The notes beneath the pieces are model-generated. The model had not been told where the DNA came from and searched no databases. It worked only from the letters and a program-made list of their open reading frames with translations. 64,000 nucleotides of DNA from Dyadobacter fermentans DSM 18053 (GTDB lineage Bacteria; Bacteroidota; Bacteroidia; Cytophagales; Spirosomataceae): assembly GCF_000023125.1 (NCBI RefSeq), contig NC_013037.1, positions 62,001-126,000 of the forward strand, read 5' to 3'. This document shows positions 44,843 through 52,736 of the stretch, in pieces; the stretch's first letter is position 1; every line of letters starts with the position of its first letter. The position numbers were made by a program, and so were the translations under genes.

Positions 44843-44899
44843 TGTATTCTAAGTAGCGACGCATTTTGCTTTAAGCTTATACCGCACGAAGCCTAATAT

Positions 44900-45376
44900 T
44901 TAGTCTAACGTGAATCCATTAGCTTTATTTAGATCATAAAAGGACATGAAAATATCGAGTGGGCCACCTCCCGATTTCACCCATTCAGCTGTTACATTGA
45001 AGGCCGGTTCCAAAAAAGTCGAGATGTATGTCATCTGTCCAGAGCTATGTCTGAAGCCATTTTTGTCGAGAGCTTTACCTCTATTCAGAAAGAGATTCTT
45101 CTGATCGTATATTTGTTGACGAAGCCGCTTATTTTCCTTCCCTTTTGGTAGGTTGTCGATTAGCATTCTTTGCATCGTGAAATACAACCGATGCGATTTG
45201 TCCGGGTCGGCAATATCATCAAAAATATTGGCATCGAAACTGATATCCTCATCTCCAAGCTCTTCTAAAGGAAATAGCAATGGCTGAATAGAGGTCATAT
45301 CCTTTGACTGGTCGATTAGTCGCTTCATTTCTTCAAGACGATCTACCTGAGTTTTCTTGTTTTTCTTATTTTCCAT
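44900..45376 (-). CDS. Unknown protein paired with an XRE-ImmA/IrrE gene
   Basis: This 158-residue protein begins with a lysine-rich stretch (MENKKNKKTQVDRLEEM) and is mostly helical, with MQRMLIDNLPKGKENKRLRQQIYDQ in the middle and TYISTFLEPAFNVTAEWV further on. No signal, membrane helix or known motif is visible. It is 20 bases downstream of the XRE-ImmA gene and clearly AT-rich like it. By analogy with other two-gene units it could be the substrate or effector controlled by the ImmA-type protease. That is a guess from position. Confidence 0.55.
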   Translation of the reverse strand: MENKKNKKTQVDRLEEMKRLIDQSKDMTSIQPLLFPLEELGDEDISFDANIFDDIADPDKSHRLYFTMQRMLIDNLPKGKENKRLRQQIYDQKNLFLNRGKALDKNGFRHSSGQMTYISTFLEPAFNVTAEWVKSGGGPLDIFMSFYDLNKANGFTLD

Positions 45377-45396
45377 CCAAGTTTGTGATAAAATGA

Positions 45397-46623
45397 TTAA
45401 TTGTTTTGCGCACTAAGTCTTTTCTTAATCAGCGATATTTCTTCAAAAATAGATTGTTTATCGAATGGATTTGTTTTTAGTGATTTCAGCGCTACATCAG
45501 TTTTTCCAAAATATTGTTGGTACAGCCCGTACATATTTTTGCCGTTTTCTTTATTCATTTCATAGCAGAAAAAGCTGTAAATTATTGATGGGTGAACGCG
45601 CTTTTCCTCCGCGTACTTCGCAACTGACGCCGGTGAATTAATTAAATGTTTGATATAGCTCATAAATTCGCGCGGGAAGAGCATTTCTCTGGCAAACCAA
45701 TCTGCGTCTTCTTCTTGAAGTAAGAATAAGTCCGCTGATCCGTCCTCGGTTAGCGCATATTTGAGGATTTTTAGTTGATCTAAATCGTTGAGAACGTGGA
45801 ACAACTCGTGCATTAATGCGAACCATAGTGTCGCATAGTTGTTATTATAATCAGTGATGGCGATACATGGCCTTCCGTTTACAACAAATGTTCCGCCCCT
45901 CACTTTCGCTTTCGGTGGGGATGGTTGGACAATCACCGTAATTCCAACGCTAAACAATGCACGGATAACTGTTAGCAGCCCTTTCTCTTCATATCGGGTG
46001 TAAGGTCTTATGTTTTTGACGAGGCCTACAAGCGCGTCGCGATCGTAATTATTTTGATTTTCGATCTTTTCAAACTGAAAGAAAGCTGAGCGTACCCATA
46101 ACTCTCTCATTTTATCATTGGAATTGTGGAGCTTGCTGAAAAGTACTCTTCCCACCTCATGACTATAATCAAAAATTGAGTCTAGGTGAAAAAATGATGT
46201 TATTCGGTCCTCGATGTGCCGAAAATCGGATGTAGAAGATATAAAGTTTAAGTCTTTGAGTGCCTTGACATCAAACGTACGTAAGATATAATTAGCTTTT
46301 CGCGCATCTTCAATTTGACCAATATGTTCTGGATTAAGCGATCCAACGTATGTTTTGGTCAAATCCTCAACATCCAAGTTGAAAAGCTGGCTAATCTTTA
46401 TAATGGAGAAGTAGTCAAGTGACTCTACGTCACCCTCGGATATCCTCTTCGTCATCCGATAGAAGGTATTTTTCGGTATCCCTAAAATCTTAGACATCTG
46501 AAAATCTGTAAGACCTAATTCGATCTTCTTTTGCTCGACCAGTTCTGAGAAGCTGATCGAGGGGCCGCTCTCAACTTTATCAAACAAGCTGGATACTAGG
46601 TCAGATAAGTTGTTATTTCCCAT
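45397..46623 (-). CDS. XRE-family HTH and ImmA/IrrE metallopeptidase fusion
   Basis: This 408-residue protein has an N-terminal XRE-type helix-turn-helix (about residues 28-90, LTDFQMSKILGIPKNTFYRM) and a C-terminal ImmA/IrrE zinc-protease domain with HELFH at about 268-272, then EEDADWFAREMLFP supplying the third ligand. Such fusions control prophages, mobile elements, toxin-antitoxin pairs or stress genes by cleaving a repressor. Both genes of this unit are AT-rich relative to mnmE and the genes beyond 47 kb, consistent with horizontal gain. A palindrome TTCCC-N6-GGGAA lies in its promoter region and may be its own operator. Confidence 0.85.
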   Translation of the reverse strand: MGNNNLSDLVSSLFDKVESGPSISFSELVEQKKIELGLTDFQMSKILGIPKNTFYRMTKRISEGDVESLDYFSIIKISQLFNLDVEDLTKTYVGSLNPEHIGQIEDARKANYILRTFDVKALKDLNFISSTSDFRHIEDRITSFFHLDSIFDYSHEVGRVLFSKLHNSNDKMRELWVRSAFFQFEKIENQNNYDRDALVGLVKNIRPYTRYEEKGLLTVIRALFSVGITVIVQPSPPKAKVRGGTFVVNGRPCIAITDYNNNYATLWFALMHELFHVLNDLDQLKILKYALTEDGSADLFLLQEEDADWFAREMLFPREFMSYIKHLINSPASVAKYAEEKRVHPSIIYSFFCYEMNKENGKNMYGLYQQYFGKTDVALKSLKTNPFDKQSIFEEISLIKKRLSAQNN

Positions 46624-46668
46624 TTTTGATACTGATTGTGATTATATATTCGCAATATAGTAAAAATA

Positions 46669-46684
46669 TTCCCGATAATGGGAA
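46669..46684 (-). promoter_or_regulatory. Candidate operator TTCCC-N6-GGGAA before the XRE-ImmA gene
   Basis: TTCCC and GGGAA form a perfect interrupted palindrome about 45 bases upstream of the ATG. On the minus strand TATATTGC, near the TAnnTTTG consensus, follows about 10 bases on. The position suits autorepression by the XRE domain. Confidence 0.5.
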
Positions 46685-46774
46685 ATTTTTACTTTTCATG
46701 CTGTATTTATGCAAATCTTGGCTTCTCGGTGAGGATAACAGTTTAAGACATCGCGGTAATCTGCGATATTTGCC

Positions 46775-46896
46775 CCGCAAACTTTAAGAAACACTTATGG
46801 AATTATTGAGAAAAGCCAGCCCAAAATGGCCTTGGAGAGGCATACGGGTGTAAGTCCCGAAACCTGGCCGAAGTGTTTCTTCGTTGAAGTTTGCGG
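46775..46896 (+). other. Structured inverted-repeat element, possible RNA
   Basis: CCGCAAACTT (46775-46784) pairs with AAGTTTGCGG (46887-46896), and GAAACACTT (46788-46796) pairs with AAGTGTTTC (46871-46879). Inside, GGCC/GGCC and CGGG-tgtaagt-CCCG could form further stems, giving a nested, branched structure of about 120 bases. A near-consensus -7 box (GATATTTG, 46765-46772) lies directly before it, so a transcript could begin in the left arm. It could be a 5' leader RNA for the small gene downstream, an independent RNA, or the remnant of a mobile element. It matches no RNA family I can name. Confidence 0.45.
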
Positions 46897-46933
46897 TGAC
46901 CTCTCCATTTCATTCACCCAAAAACCTTTGCCA

Positions 46934-47221
46934 ATGGAAACTTCAAATAGTTCTTATGTAGGCTCGAATGAGCATTCAGCCAACACAACGAATGATGCAC
47001 GTCACGCATTAGCTGCCGGCTCGCCGCTGACAGCTTCCCAAGCCGAATTTCTGCACCTAGTGGAATGCCAGGGTTGGCAGTAGTTGTCGCGCTCTCTGAA
47101 AATGGTTCACGATTTGGCGCTTTACCACTCCGATGTGCCCTTCGATCAAGCGGAAAAAGATGCACTATGTGATTTGAAACTGCTCTGGGAAGGTTTAGAG
47201 CGGATGGCGGAAAGTGCTTAG
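46934..47221 (+). pseudogene. Small gene split by an in-frame TAG
   Basis: An open frame from ATG 46934 (METSNSSYVG) reaches a TAG at 47081-47083 after 49 codons, then continues in the same frame, without another stop, to TAG at 47219-47221. The second part (LSRSLKMVHDLALYHSDVP, then FDQAEKDALCDLKLLWEGL) has an amphipathic, protein-like composition. The simplest reading is a 95-residue gene broken by a single-base nonsense mutation. Alternatively the downstream ATG at 47102 starts a separate 39-residue peptide. I do not recognise the family. Confidence 0.5.
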
Positions 47222-47309
47222 AAAAGCTAGGACTGTCGATTGGCAGTCCCTCTGAGTATCTCCACCACATCCGGCAATGATTAGCGTCAACCCATCCCAC
47301 CATCATCCC

Positions 47310-47555
47310 ATGCAGCACGACGAAAAAATAGCAAACACCATCCTCTCCACCGCCATCCATCGCGGTAGCCAGAAAAGCACTTGCCCCTCGGAAATCGCGC
47401 GCATGCTTTTCCCTGATGACTGGCGTGAGCACATGAAAGACGTACTCGCAGTAGCAATTGATTTGCACCATGAAGGCAGCGTGGTAATTACCCAAAAGGG
47501 GACGCCGGTGGATGTGGAAAATATCAAGGGGCCGGTCCGCATTAAGATTGCCTAA
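47310..47555 (+). CDS. DUF3253 protein
   Basis: This protein is 81 residues from ATG 47310 (MQHDEKIANTILSTA); a start 33 bases upstream adds a histidine-rich stretch without family match. The sequence STCPSEIARMLFPDDWREHM followed by VLAVAIDLHHEGSVVITQKG is typical of DUF3253, a small winged-helix-like domain of unknown function. It is cytoplasmic and stands alone. Confidence 0.82.
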   Translation: MQHDEKIANTILSTAIHRGSQKSTCPSEIARMLFPDDWREHMKDVLAVAIDLHHEGSVVITQKGTPVDVENIKGPVRIKIA

Positions 47556-47605
47556 TTCGAGGTGGGCGACGGGCAGGTAGTCGGGTCAAGAAAATATAAA
47601 GGCGC

Positions 47606-48247
47606 CTAATCCCTGACCAGCCGAACCGAATAGCCGCCGGCGACATCGTTGTCCCAGCGGAAGGCTTTTTTTAGATTTTGTTTATTGCTGCTGGGAGGGC
47701 CGCCGTAGTGAAAGTTCCATGCCCAGGCTTTGTCGACAGAAGTGCTTATTGACGACGTCCAAAAAATACCGAGGAAACCTTGAGCTACATAAGTGCCATC
47801 AGGTCTTCGGTGGCCTCCTGCAAGCGCATCGAACCCACTGCTGTTATTGCCGTTGCCGTCTTCATTCCAGCTTTTGACGCTTTTCAGCGCTTCGCCGGCC
47901 ATGTCCATTCCACCAAATTGATGCACAAGCGTCGCCCATTCGTTATCAGTGGGCACATGCCAACCGCTGGGACAGGCTTTTTTGGCCGCCTCCCAGGTGT
48001 AGAGCAAGCCCAGCTCGTTTCGATTATTTTCCTTATATTCATAAGCATAGCTGCCGTCAACTTTGTAGTTCAGGTTTTGTGCCATCCAGGTTACGGTTTT
48101 GCCCGTCGTGGATTCTTGAAAGCTGATCGTTTTATACGTTTGGCCATCACGCGCGTCGGTGAAGGTGCCGGTGGATTGCGCGAATCCCATCTGTTTCAAG
48201 AATAACACAGCAAATGCTGCGAAGACGTGTTGTTTCATCATGATCAT
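47606..48247 (-). CDS. Secreted FISUMP-domain protein
   Basis: This 213-residue protein has a signal peptide (MMKQHVFAAFAVLFLKQMGFAQ) and a Fibrobacter succinogenes major paralogous domain: KTVTWMAQNLNY near 55, GLLYTWEAAKKACPSGWHVPTDNEWATL near 80-110, then AGGHRRPDGTY and GYSVRLVRD at the end. FISUMP proteins are secreted or surface-exposed in Bacteroidota and related phyla; their function is not established. It is a single gene, convergent with DUF3253. Confidence 0.88.
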   Translation of the reverse strand: MIMMKQHVFAAFAVLFLKQMGFAQSTGTFTDARDGQTYKTISFQESTTGKTVTWMAQNLNYKVDGSYAYEYKENNRNELGLLYTWEAAKKACPSGWHVPTDNEWATLVHQFGGMDMAGEALKSVKSWNEDGNGNNSSGFDALAGGHRRPDGTYVAQGFLGIFWTSSISTSVDKAWAWNFHYGGPPSSNKQNLKKAFRWDNDVAGGYSVRLVRD

Positions 48248-48410
48248 CCCAGGTTTAGTTTGATCACAATAACGCCAATCTTTGAGTTTTTATAGGTCAA
48301 AAAAAGCCGCATTTACATTTCATTAACGTTCTTTTACAGCGCATTAACAGACGATAGGCTAGAAACGCATAGTTTTGAAAATCCTTCAAACCATCCCTGC
48401 CAAACTACCC

Positions 48411-50153
48411 ATGAGAAACCGCCGCCTTTTTCTGATTCTATCTCTTCTATTATTTGCATTCAACGCCCAGGCCGACGAACTCGACGATTTTATCCGCAGC
48501 CAAATGCAGAAGCGGCGCATTCCCGGTTTGTCACTGGCTATCATCCAGGATGGAAAAATCCTGAAAGCGCAGGCATACGGACTTATTGATAAAGATGGAA
48601 AAGTGCCTGTCACGACGAACACATTGTTCCAGGCGGGTTCGGTGAGTAAATCCGTGGCGGCTATGGGCGCGCTGTATCTGGTGGAACAGAATAAACTTGC
48701 TCTGGATGAGGATGTTAATGTTAAATTGAAAAGTTGGAAAGTGCCTGATAATGAATTCACAAAGGATAAAAAGGTCACACTGCGCGGGCTGCTCAGCCAT
48801 ACTGCCGGACTTACCGTGCACGGGTTTCCGGGATATGCCGTGGGCGAAAAAATGCCTTCGGTGATTCAAATTCTGGATGGGACGGCCCCGGCCAATACAC
48901 GACCAGTTCGTGTGGATTTTGTGCCGGGCTCGCGTTGGAGGTACTCGGGCGGCGGTTATACAGTCATGCAGCAACTAGTGGAGGATGTGACGGGCGCTGC
49001 TTTCCCGGAATTCATGAAAATTCATGTGCTTTCGCCATTGGGCATGAACAATAGCACCTACCAGCAACCGTTACCGCCCGAACCCGCCAAGTCGACGGCA
49101 ACCGGTCACTATAACAACCGAAGTGTGGTGGAAGGCCGCTGGCACATTTATCCGGAGATGGCGGCCGCGGGATTGTGGACGACGCCGTCCGATCTGGCCC
49201 GGTTCGCGATCAGTATTCAGAACGCTAACGCCGGAAAATCAGGGAGTATATTATCTCAGTCGATGACCCGCCAGATGCTGACGGATCAGAAAAACAGGGA
49301 TGGATTGGGCGTTTTTTTGCAGGGGGATAGTACCACGCTCCGCTTCGGTCACAACGGGCGCGACGAAGGTTTCGATGCGCTGCTCACCGCCAGTGCGCAC
49401 AAAGGAAATGGCATTGTGATCATGATCAATGCGAATGATAACTCGCATATGATGGGCAGGATCGTAGACTTTATCGCCGACTACTACCATTGGGATGGAT
49501 TTGCAGCCAAGCGGGCGAAACCGGCCGCGGTGGATGTGGATGCCAAGGCTTTAAAGGCTTTCGAAGGCCGGTATGAGTTGTTCAACAATCGAATGGTCAC
49601 TTTTGAGGCCGGGGGGCAGCGGCTCTTTACCCTGGAAGATGGCTTTGTGGACGAAGAATTCGTGGCGGTTGGTTCCAATAAGTTTACATCTACCGACCGC
49701 AATGTTTCCGTGATCTTCAATGCGGACGATCGTGGAAATGCGACTGGCTTCACGCTGCAAGACAATGATCAGCGCTATGAGCGAAAAGTGCCGCGTATCG
49801 GGCCGCTGGCCGATGCGGGTAAATCCAATGCCGATCCGGACCCGTCGCGCACGCCCAAAATCCTGGCAGCTTTGCAGGCTTTGGTAAAAGGCGGTAAAAC
49901 ATTGGAAGAAGCATCGGGCCTCACGCCGGGCGCCAAACGCGATTTCGCAGGAGGCATGCGCGAGCCGGAAACGCTGAAATCATTGACTTTCGTCCATTCA
50001 GAAAACGTGGCAGGCCGGGGCATTAAGCGCCATGAAAGCCACGTGAGCGAGATTGTGACTTACCAATTAAAGTCCAGTCAGCCGGACACCTTTATACTCG
50101 TCCATCTCACTTCCGACGGGCTGGTTACGGATTGCGATCTCGTGGAAAAATAA
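48411..50153 (+). CDS. Serine hydrolase of the beta-lactamase/DD-peptidase family
   Basis: This protein is 580 residues from ATG 48411, which opens a signal peptide (MRNRRLFLILSLLLFAF to AQA). The beta-lactamase-related domain has SVSK with the nucleophile serine near 77 and lysine near 80, RWRYSGGGYTVMQQL (tyrosine motif, about 180) and FGHNGRDEGF near 307. The last 180 residues form extra domains with beta-strand repeats (YELFNNRMVTFEAGGQRLF). Such enzymes cleave D-amino-acid peptides or esters in the periplasm; the substrate here is not known. Confidence 0.88.
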   Translation: MRNRRLFLILSLLLFAFNAQADELDDFIRSQMQKRRIPGLSLAIIQDGKILKAQAYGLIDKDGKVPVTTNTLFQAGSVSKSVAAMGALYLVEQNKLALDEDVNVKLKSWKVPDNEFTKDKKVTLRGLLSHTAGLTVHGFPGYAVGEKMPSVIQILDGTAPANTRPVRVDFVPGSRWRYSGGGYTVMQQLVEDVTGAAFPEFMKIHVLSPLGMNNSTYQQPLPPEPAKSTATGHYNNRSVVEGRWHIYPEMAAAGLWTTPSDLARFAISIQNANAGKSGSILSQSMTRQMLTDQKNRDGLGVFLQGDSTTLRFGHNGRDEGFDALLTASAHKGNGIVIMINANDNSHMMGRIVDFIADYYHWDGFAAKRAKPAAVDVDAKALKAFEGRYELFNNRMVTFEAGGQRLFTLEDGFVDEEFVAVGSNKFTSTDRNVSVIFNADDRGNATGFTLQDNDQRYERKVPRIGPLADAGKSNADPDPSRTPKILAALQALVKGGKTLEEASGLTPGAKRDFAGGMREPETLKSLTFVHSENVAGRGIKRHESHVSEIVTYQLKSSQPDTFILVHLTSDGLVTDCDLVEK

Positions 50154-50199
50154 CGGGTAGATCATGCAGTTTGCCAACCATAAATTGCTATTAAAATAC

Positions 50200-50228
50200 T
50201 TGCCAAGTTCAATTGATTAGTATCTTTG
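50200..50228 (+). promoter_or_regulatory. Promoter for the 136-residue protein gene and metal block
   Basis: TTG at 50200-50202, 18 bases, then TATCTTTG at 50221-50228, an exact -7 match. The transcript would start near 50234 with a TCCGCA/TGCGGA hairpin (50235-50249) at its very 5' end, before the GTG start at 50262. Confidence 0.7.
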
Positions 50229-50261
50229 CCCGCGTCCGCATCGTGCGGATTGCAGTAAATA

Positions 50262-50672
50262 GTGGTGCAAGTGAAAAGTTGGGCAACTCAAACATTGGTC
50301 TTTGTGATGCTGGCAGTGATGCTGGTGAAGACGATGGTTGTGCCCGTTATTTACCTTGATTACGAGCTTCGCAAGGATTATATCATTTCCACACTGTGCG
50401 AGAACCGTAACCGTCCGCAGCTGAATTGCGATGGTAAATGTTACCTCGCCAAACGCATCGCCGAGGCGGCAAAACAGGAACAGCGGCAGGCTGAAAGCGA
50501 TTTTATGACCAAAATGCTGTCCGCCCAGGCCCCGGTTACCAACGACTTCCTCACGCACTTCATCACAACACCCCGCACAGTGGAGCTTCTGCCTGCTGTG
50601 ACCTTCAATTACGCGAGCCCGTTCAACGGGCGTAACTTCGTGCTGGACATCTTCCACCCGCCGCTCTGCTGA
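50262..50672 (+). CDS. Conserved hypothetical protein with cysteine motif, GTG start
   Basis: This 136-residue protein has an N-terminal membrane helix (about residues 9-30, LVFVMLAVMLVKTMVVPVIY) and a cysteine-bearing segment CENRNRPQLNCDGKCYLAK (about 46-64) that could bind a metal or form disulfides. No ATG precedes the helix, so GTG at 50262 is the likely start. It precedes the MbnP/MbnH genes and is the first gene after a good promoter. Similar small proteins occur near metal-related receptors in Bacteroidota, but I cannot name a family. Confidence 0.65.
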   Translation: MVQVKSWATQTLVFVMLAVMLVKTMVVPVIYLDYELRKDYIISTLCENRNRPQLNCDGKCYLAKRIAEAAKQEQRQAESDFMTKMLSAQAPVTNDFLTHFITTPRTVELLPAVTFNYASPFNGRNFVLDIFHPPLC

Positions 50673-50753
50673 CATTGCCTCTCATTGCTTTGTCATAACA
50701 GAAACCAAGGCTGATCCGCCAAAAGGCCGGGTCGCCTTACAACTTCCTATCTA

Positions 50754-51578
50754 ATGAATTTCTCCAAGGTTTTGCCAGCCCTGCTGGTGGCCGTGGCAGC
50801 CGTGTTCATGCTCGTGTCCTGTTCGGACAATGCCGCTGAACCCGCGCCTCCCACCGGCAACAATGGTGCGCTCACCATTGAATTCGACAATATAGTAGGT
50901 GATAAAAACCTGGTACTCAATGGCGCCGCTAATACCAATGCGGCCGGCGAGGACTTCGTGCTCACCAAGTTTAACTACTACGTTTCCAACATCAGGCTGC
51001 TCCGCCAGGACGGCACTTCCTACACCGTGCCGCAGGATTCGAGCTACTTTCTGATCATGGAGGATAAAAAGGAATCCCAGTTTGTGAGGCTGAAAAACGT
51101 GCCGCCCGGTACCTACACCGGATTGGAATTTATGCTCGGCGTGGACAGCCTGCGCAACACGATGTCACTCGATAAATGGACGGGCGTATTAGACCCCGGC
51201 GGATCGATGATGGAGGACGGCATGTACTGGGCCTGGGAATCCGGGTTTATATTCCTGAAAATGGAGGGTACTTCTTCCAAAGCTTCCACCGCGAATGGCA
51301 AGTTTTATTACCACATCGGCCTGTATGGCGGAATGACGCTGCGCACCGTGAATAACACCCGCGTTGTGAAACTATCGTTCGGAGATCTCAAAGCAGAAGT
51401 TACCACAACTCAAACGCCGGAAGTACATCTTTTTGCCGATGTTCAGAAGGTGTTTAACGGCCCGGGCACCAACTTGTCCATTGCCGCATTCAGCAGTGTG
51501 ATGACTCAGCAACAGGAGAAAGCCAGCCAGATCGCCAACAACTACGCGAAGATGTTTTCGGTTGACCATATCCATTGA
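50754..51578 (+). CDS. MbnP-like copper-binding lipoprotein, first copy
   Basis: This 274-residue lipoprotein has a signal peptide with the lipobox LVSC (cysteine at 23) and an MbnP-family domain: LTIEFDNIVGDKNLVLNG near 42, LTKFNYYVSNIRLL near 75, PPGTYTGLEFMLGVDSL near 115 and a YWAW pair (tryptophans at 159 and 161). In methanotrophs MbnP binds copper through a site with an oxidised tryptophan, produced by its diheme partner MbnH; WxW here is a candidate for that residue. The MbnH-like gene overlaps its stop codon, so the two are a functional pair. Confidence 0.85.
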   Translation: MNFSKVLPALLVAVAAVFMLVSCSDNAAEPAPPTGNNGALTIEFDNIVGDKNLVLNGAANTNAAGEDFVLTKFNYYVSNIRLLRQDGTSYTVPQDSSYFLIMEDKKESQFVRLKNVPPGTYTGLEFMLGVDSLRNTMSLDKWTGVLDPGGSMMEDGMYWAWESGFIFLKMEGTSSKASTANGKFYYHIGLYGGMTLRTVNNTRVVKLSFGDLKAEVTTTQTPEVHLFADVQKVFNGPGTNLSIAAFSSVMTQQQEKASQIANNYAKMFSVDHIH

Positions 51579-52717
51579 GCGTCATGTGGCATTTTTTTAA
51601 TTGGCATTCATTTCAAAAAATGGATGTCGTGCCGGGCATGGTACTGGCCGGCCTGGCGCTGGCATTTGCAGCCTGCCAAAAAGAGGAGCGGCCTGTGGAG
51701 CCTGTCTGGACCGGTCCCACGGCCGTGACCTGGAAGAAACCCGCGCATTTTCCCGATCCGGTGTATGATTTGAGTACAAATCCGCTGACCGAGGAAGGGA
51801 TCGAGCTGGGGAAGTTCCTGTTTTACGATGGTATCCTGTCGCGTACCAACCAGATCGGCTGCGGCACCTGCCATCAGCAGGAGGCTGCATTTACCCATCA
51901 CGGGCATGAGCTCAGTCATGGCGTCGACGATCTGCTTGGGACGCGTAACTCGCCTTCGATCCAGAACCTGGCCTGGAACCCGGTTTTCTTTTGGGACGGG
52001 GGCGTGCATGATCTGGACAAAGTCCCATTCAACCCAATCCAGAATCCGGTGGAGATGGACGAAACGGTCAAGAATGTGATTGCCAAGTTGCAGGCCACGC
52101 CGTTGGCTACCGCCAAAAAGCCGGTGAATTATCCCGAAATGTTCCGCAAGGCATTTGGCGACGATCAGATTACCACCGAGCGGATGATGAAGGCACTTTC
52201 GCAATTCATGCTCACGATGGTTTCGGCCGAATCGCGCTATGACTTTTTCAAACAGGGCGATGGCTCGGCGCTGAATGCGCAGGAGCAGGAGGGGCTGGTG
52301 CTTTTTAAGGCCAAATGCAGCAGCTGCCACACGGGAGAGCTTTTCACGGATCACAGCTTTCGCAACAATGGGCTGGTACCGCTGCGGCTGGACGATAAAG
52401 GGCGTTCCGAAACATCCGGCGATCCGGCAGATAAGTACAAATTCAAAGTGCCCAGTCTGCGCAATGTCGGTCTGACGGCGCCCTACATGCATGACGGCCG
52501 CTACCATACGCTGGAAGAGGTGCTGGATCACTACACCTCGGCGGTGCAGCAGTCCCCGACGCTCGATCCGGGATTGCAGCGCGCCGACCGGAAGCCGGGC
52601 ATCGATATGACCGACAGCGAGAAAAAGTCCATTATCGCATTCCTCAGGACGCTTAGTGACGAGCAGTTCATCCGAAATTCCAAACTTTCCGATCCCGGGG
52701 TCGGGACGAATTTTTAG
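51575..52717 (+). CDS. MbnH-like diheme cytochrome c peroxidase family, first copy
   Basis: This protein is 380 residues from TTG 51575, overlapping the previous stop. In-frame ATGs at 51584 or 51620 may be the true start; the latter gives a good lipoprotein signal (MDVVPGMVLAGLALAFAAC). Two heme motifs are visible, CGTCH (about 95) and CSSCH (about 249), plus NLAWNPVFFWDG and APYMHDGRYHTLEEVLDHY, typical of the diheme peroxidase/MauG family. MbnH oxidises a tryptophan of MbnP to kynurenine. The pairing with the preceding MbnP-like gene strongly suggests the same here. Confidence 0.85.
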   Translation: MSVMWHFFNWHSFQKMDVVPGMVLAGLALAFAACQKEERPVEPVWTGPTAVTWKKPAHFPDPVYDLSTNPLTEEGIELGKFLFYDGILSRTNQIGCGTCHQQEAAFTHHGHELSHGVDDLLGTRNSPSIQNLAWNPVFFWDGGVHDLDKVPFNPIQNPVEMDETVKNVIAKLQATPLATAKKPVNYPEMFRKAFGDDQITTERMMKALSQFMLTMVSAESRYDFFKQGDGSALNAQEQEGLVLFKAKCSSCHTGELFTDHSFRNNGLVPLRLDDKGRSETSGDPADKYKFKVPSLRNVGLTAPYMHDGRYHTLEEVLDHYTSAVQQSPTLDPGLQRADRKPGIDMTDSEKKSIIAFLRTLSDEQFIRNSKLSDPGVGTNF

Positions 52718-52736
52718 ACCTCAAAAATCTTGACAT

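Larger units (their letters stand above)
46624..46933. other. Intergenic region with promoter elements and a structured element
   Basis: This 310-base stretch between the divergent XRE-ImmA gene and the interrupted small gene holds the candidate operator (46669-46684), a small hairpin (ATCGC/GCGAT near 46750-46767), a near-consensus -7 box GATATTTG (46765-46772), and the structured inverted repeat at 46775-46896. Confidence 0.6.

Noticed and set aside
46800-46870. Resemblance of GGTGTAAGTCCC to group II intron segments
   Set aside because: Only a short hairpin resembles them; there is no reverse transcriptase or domain V sequence nearby.
46826-46933. Upstream extension of the interrupted small gene
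   Set aside because: It runs through the structured inverted repeat, and the ATG at 46934 gives a more natural start.
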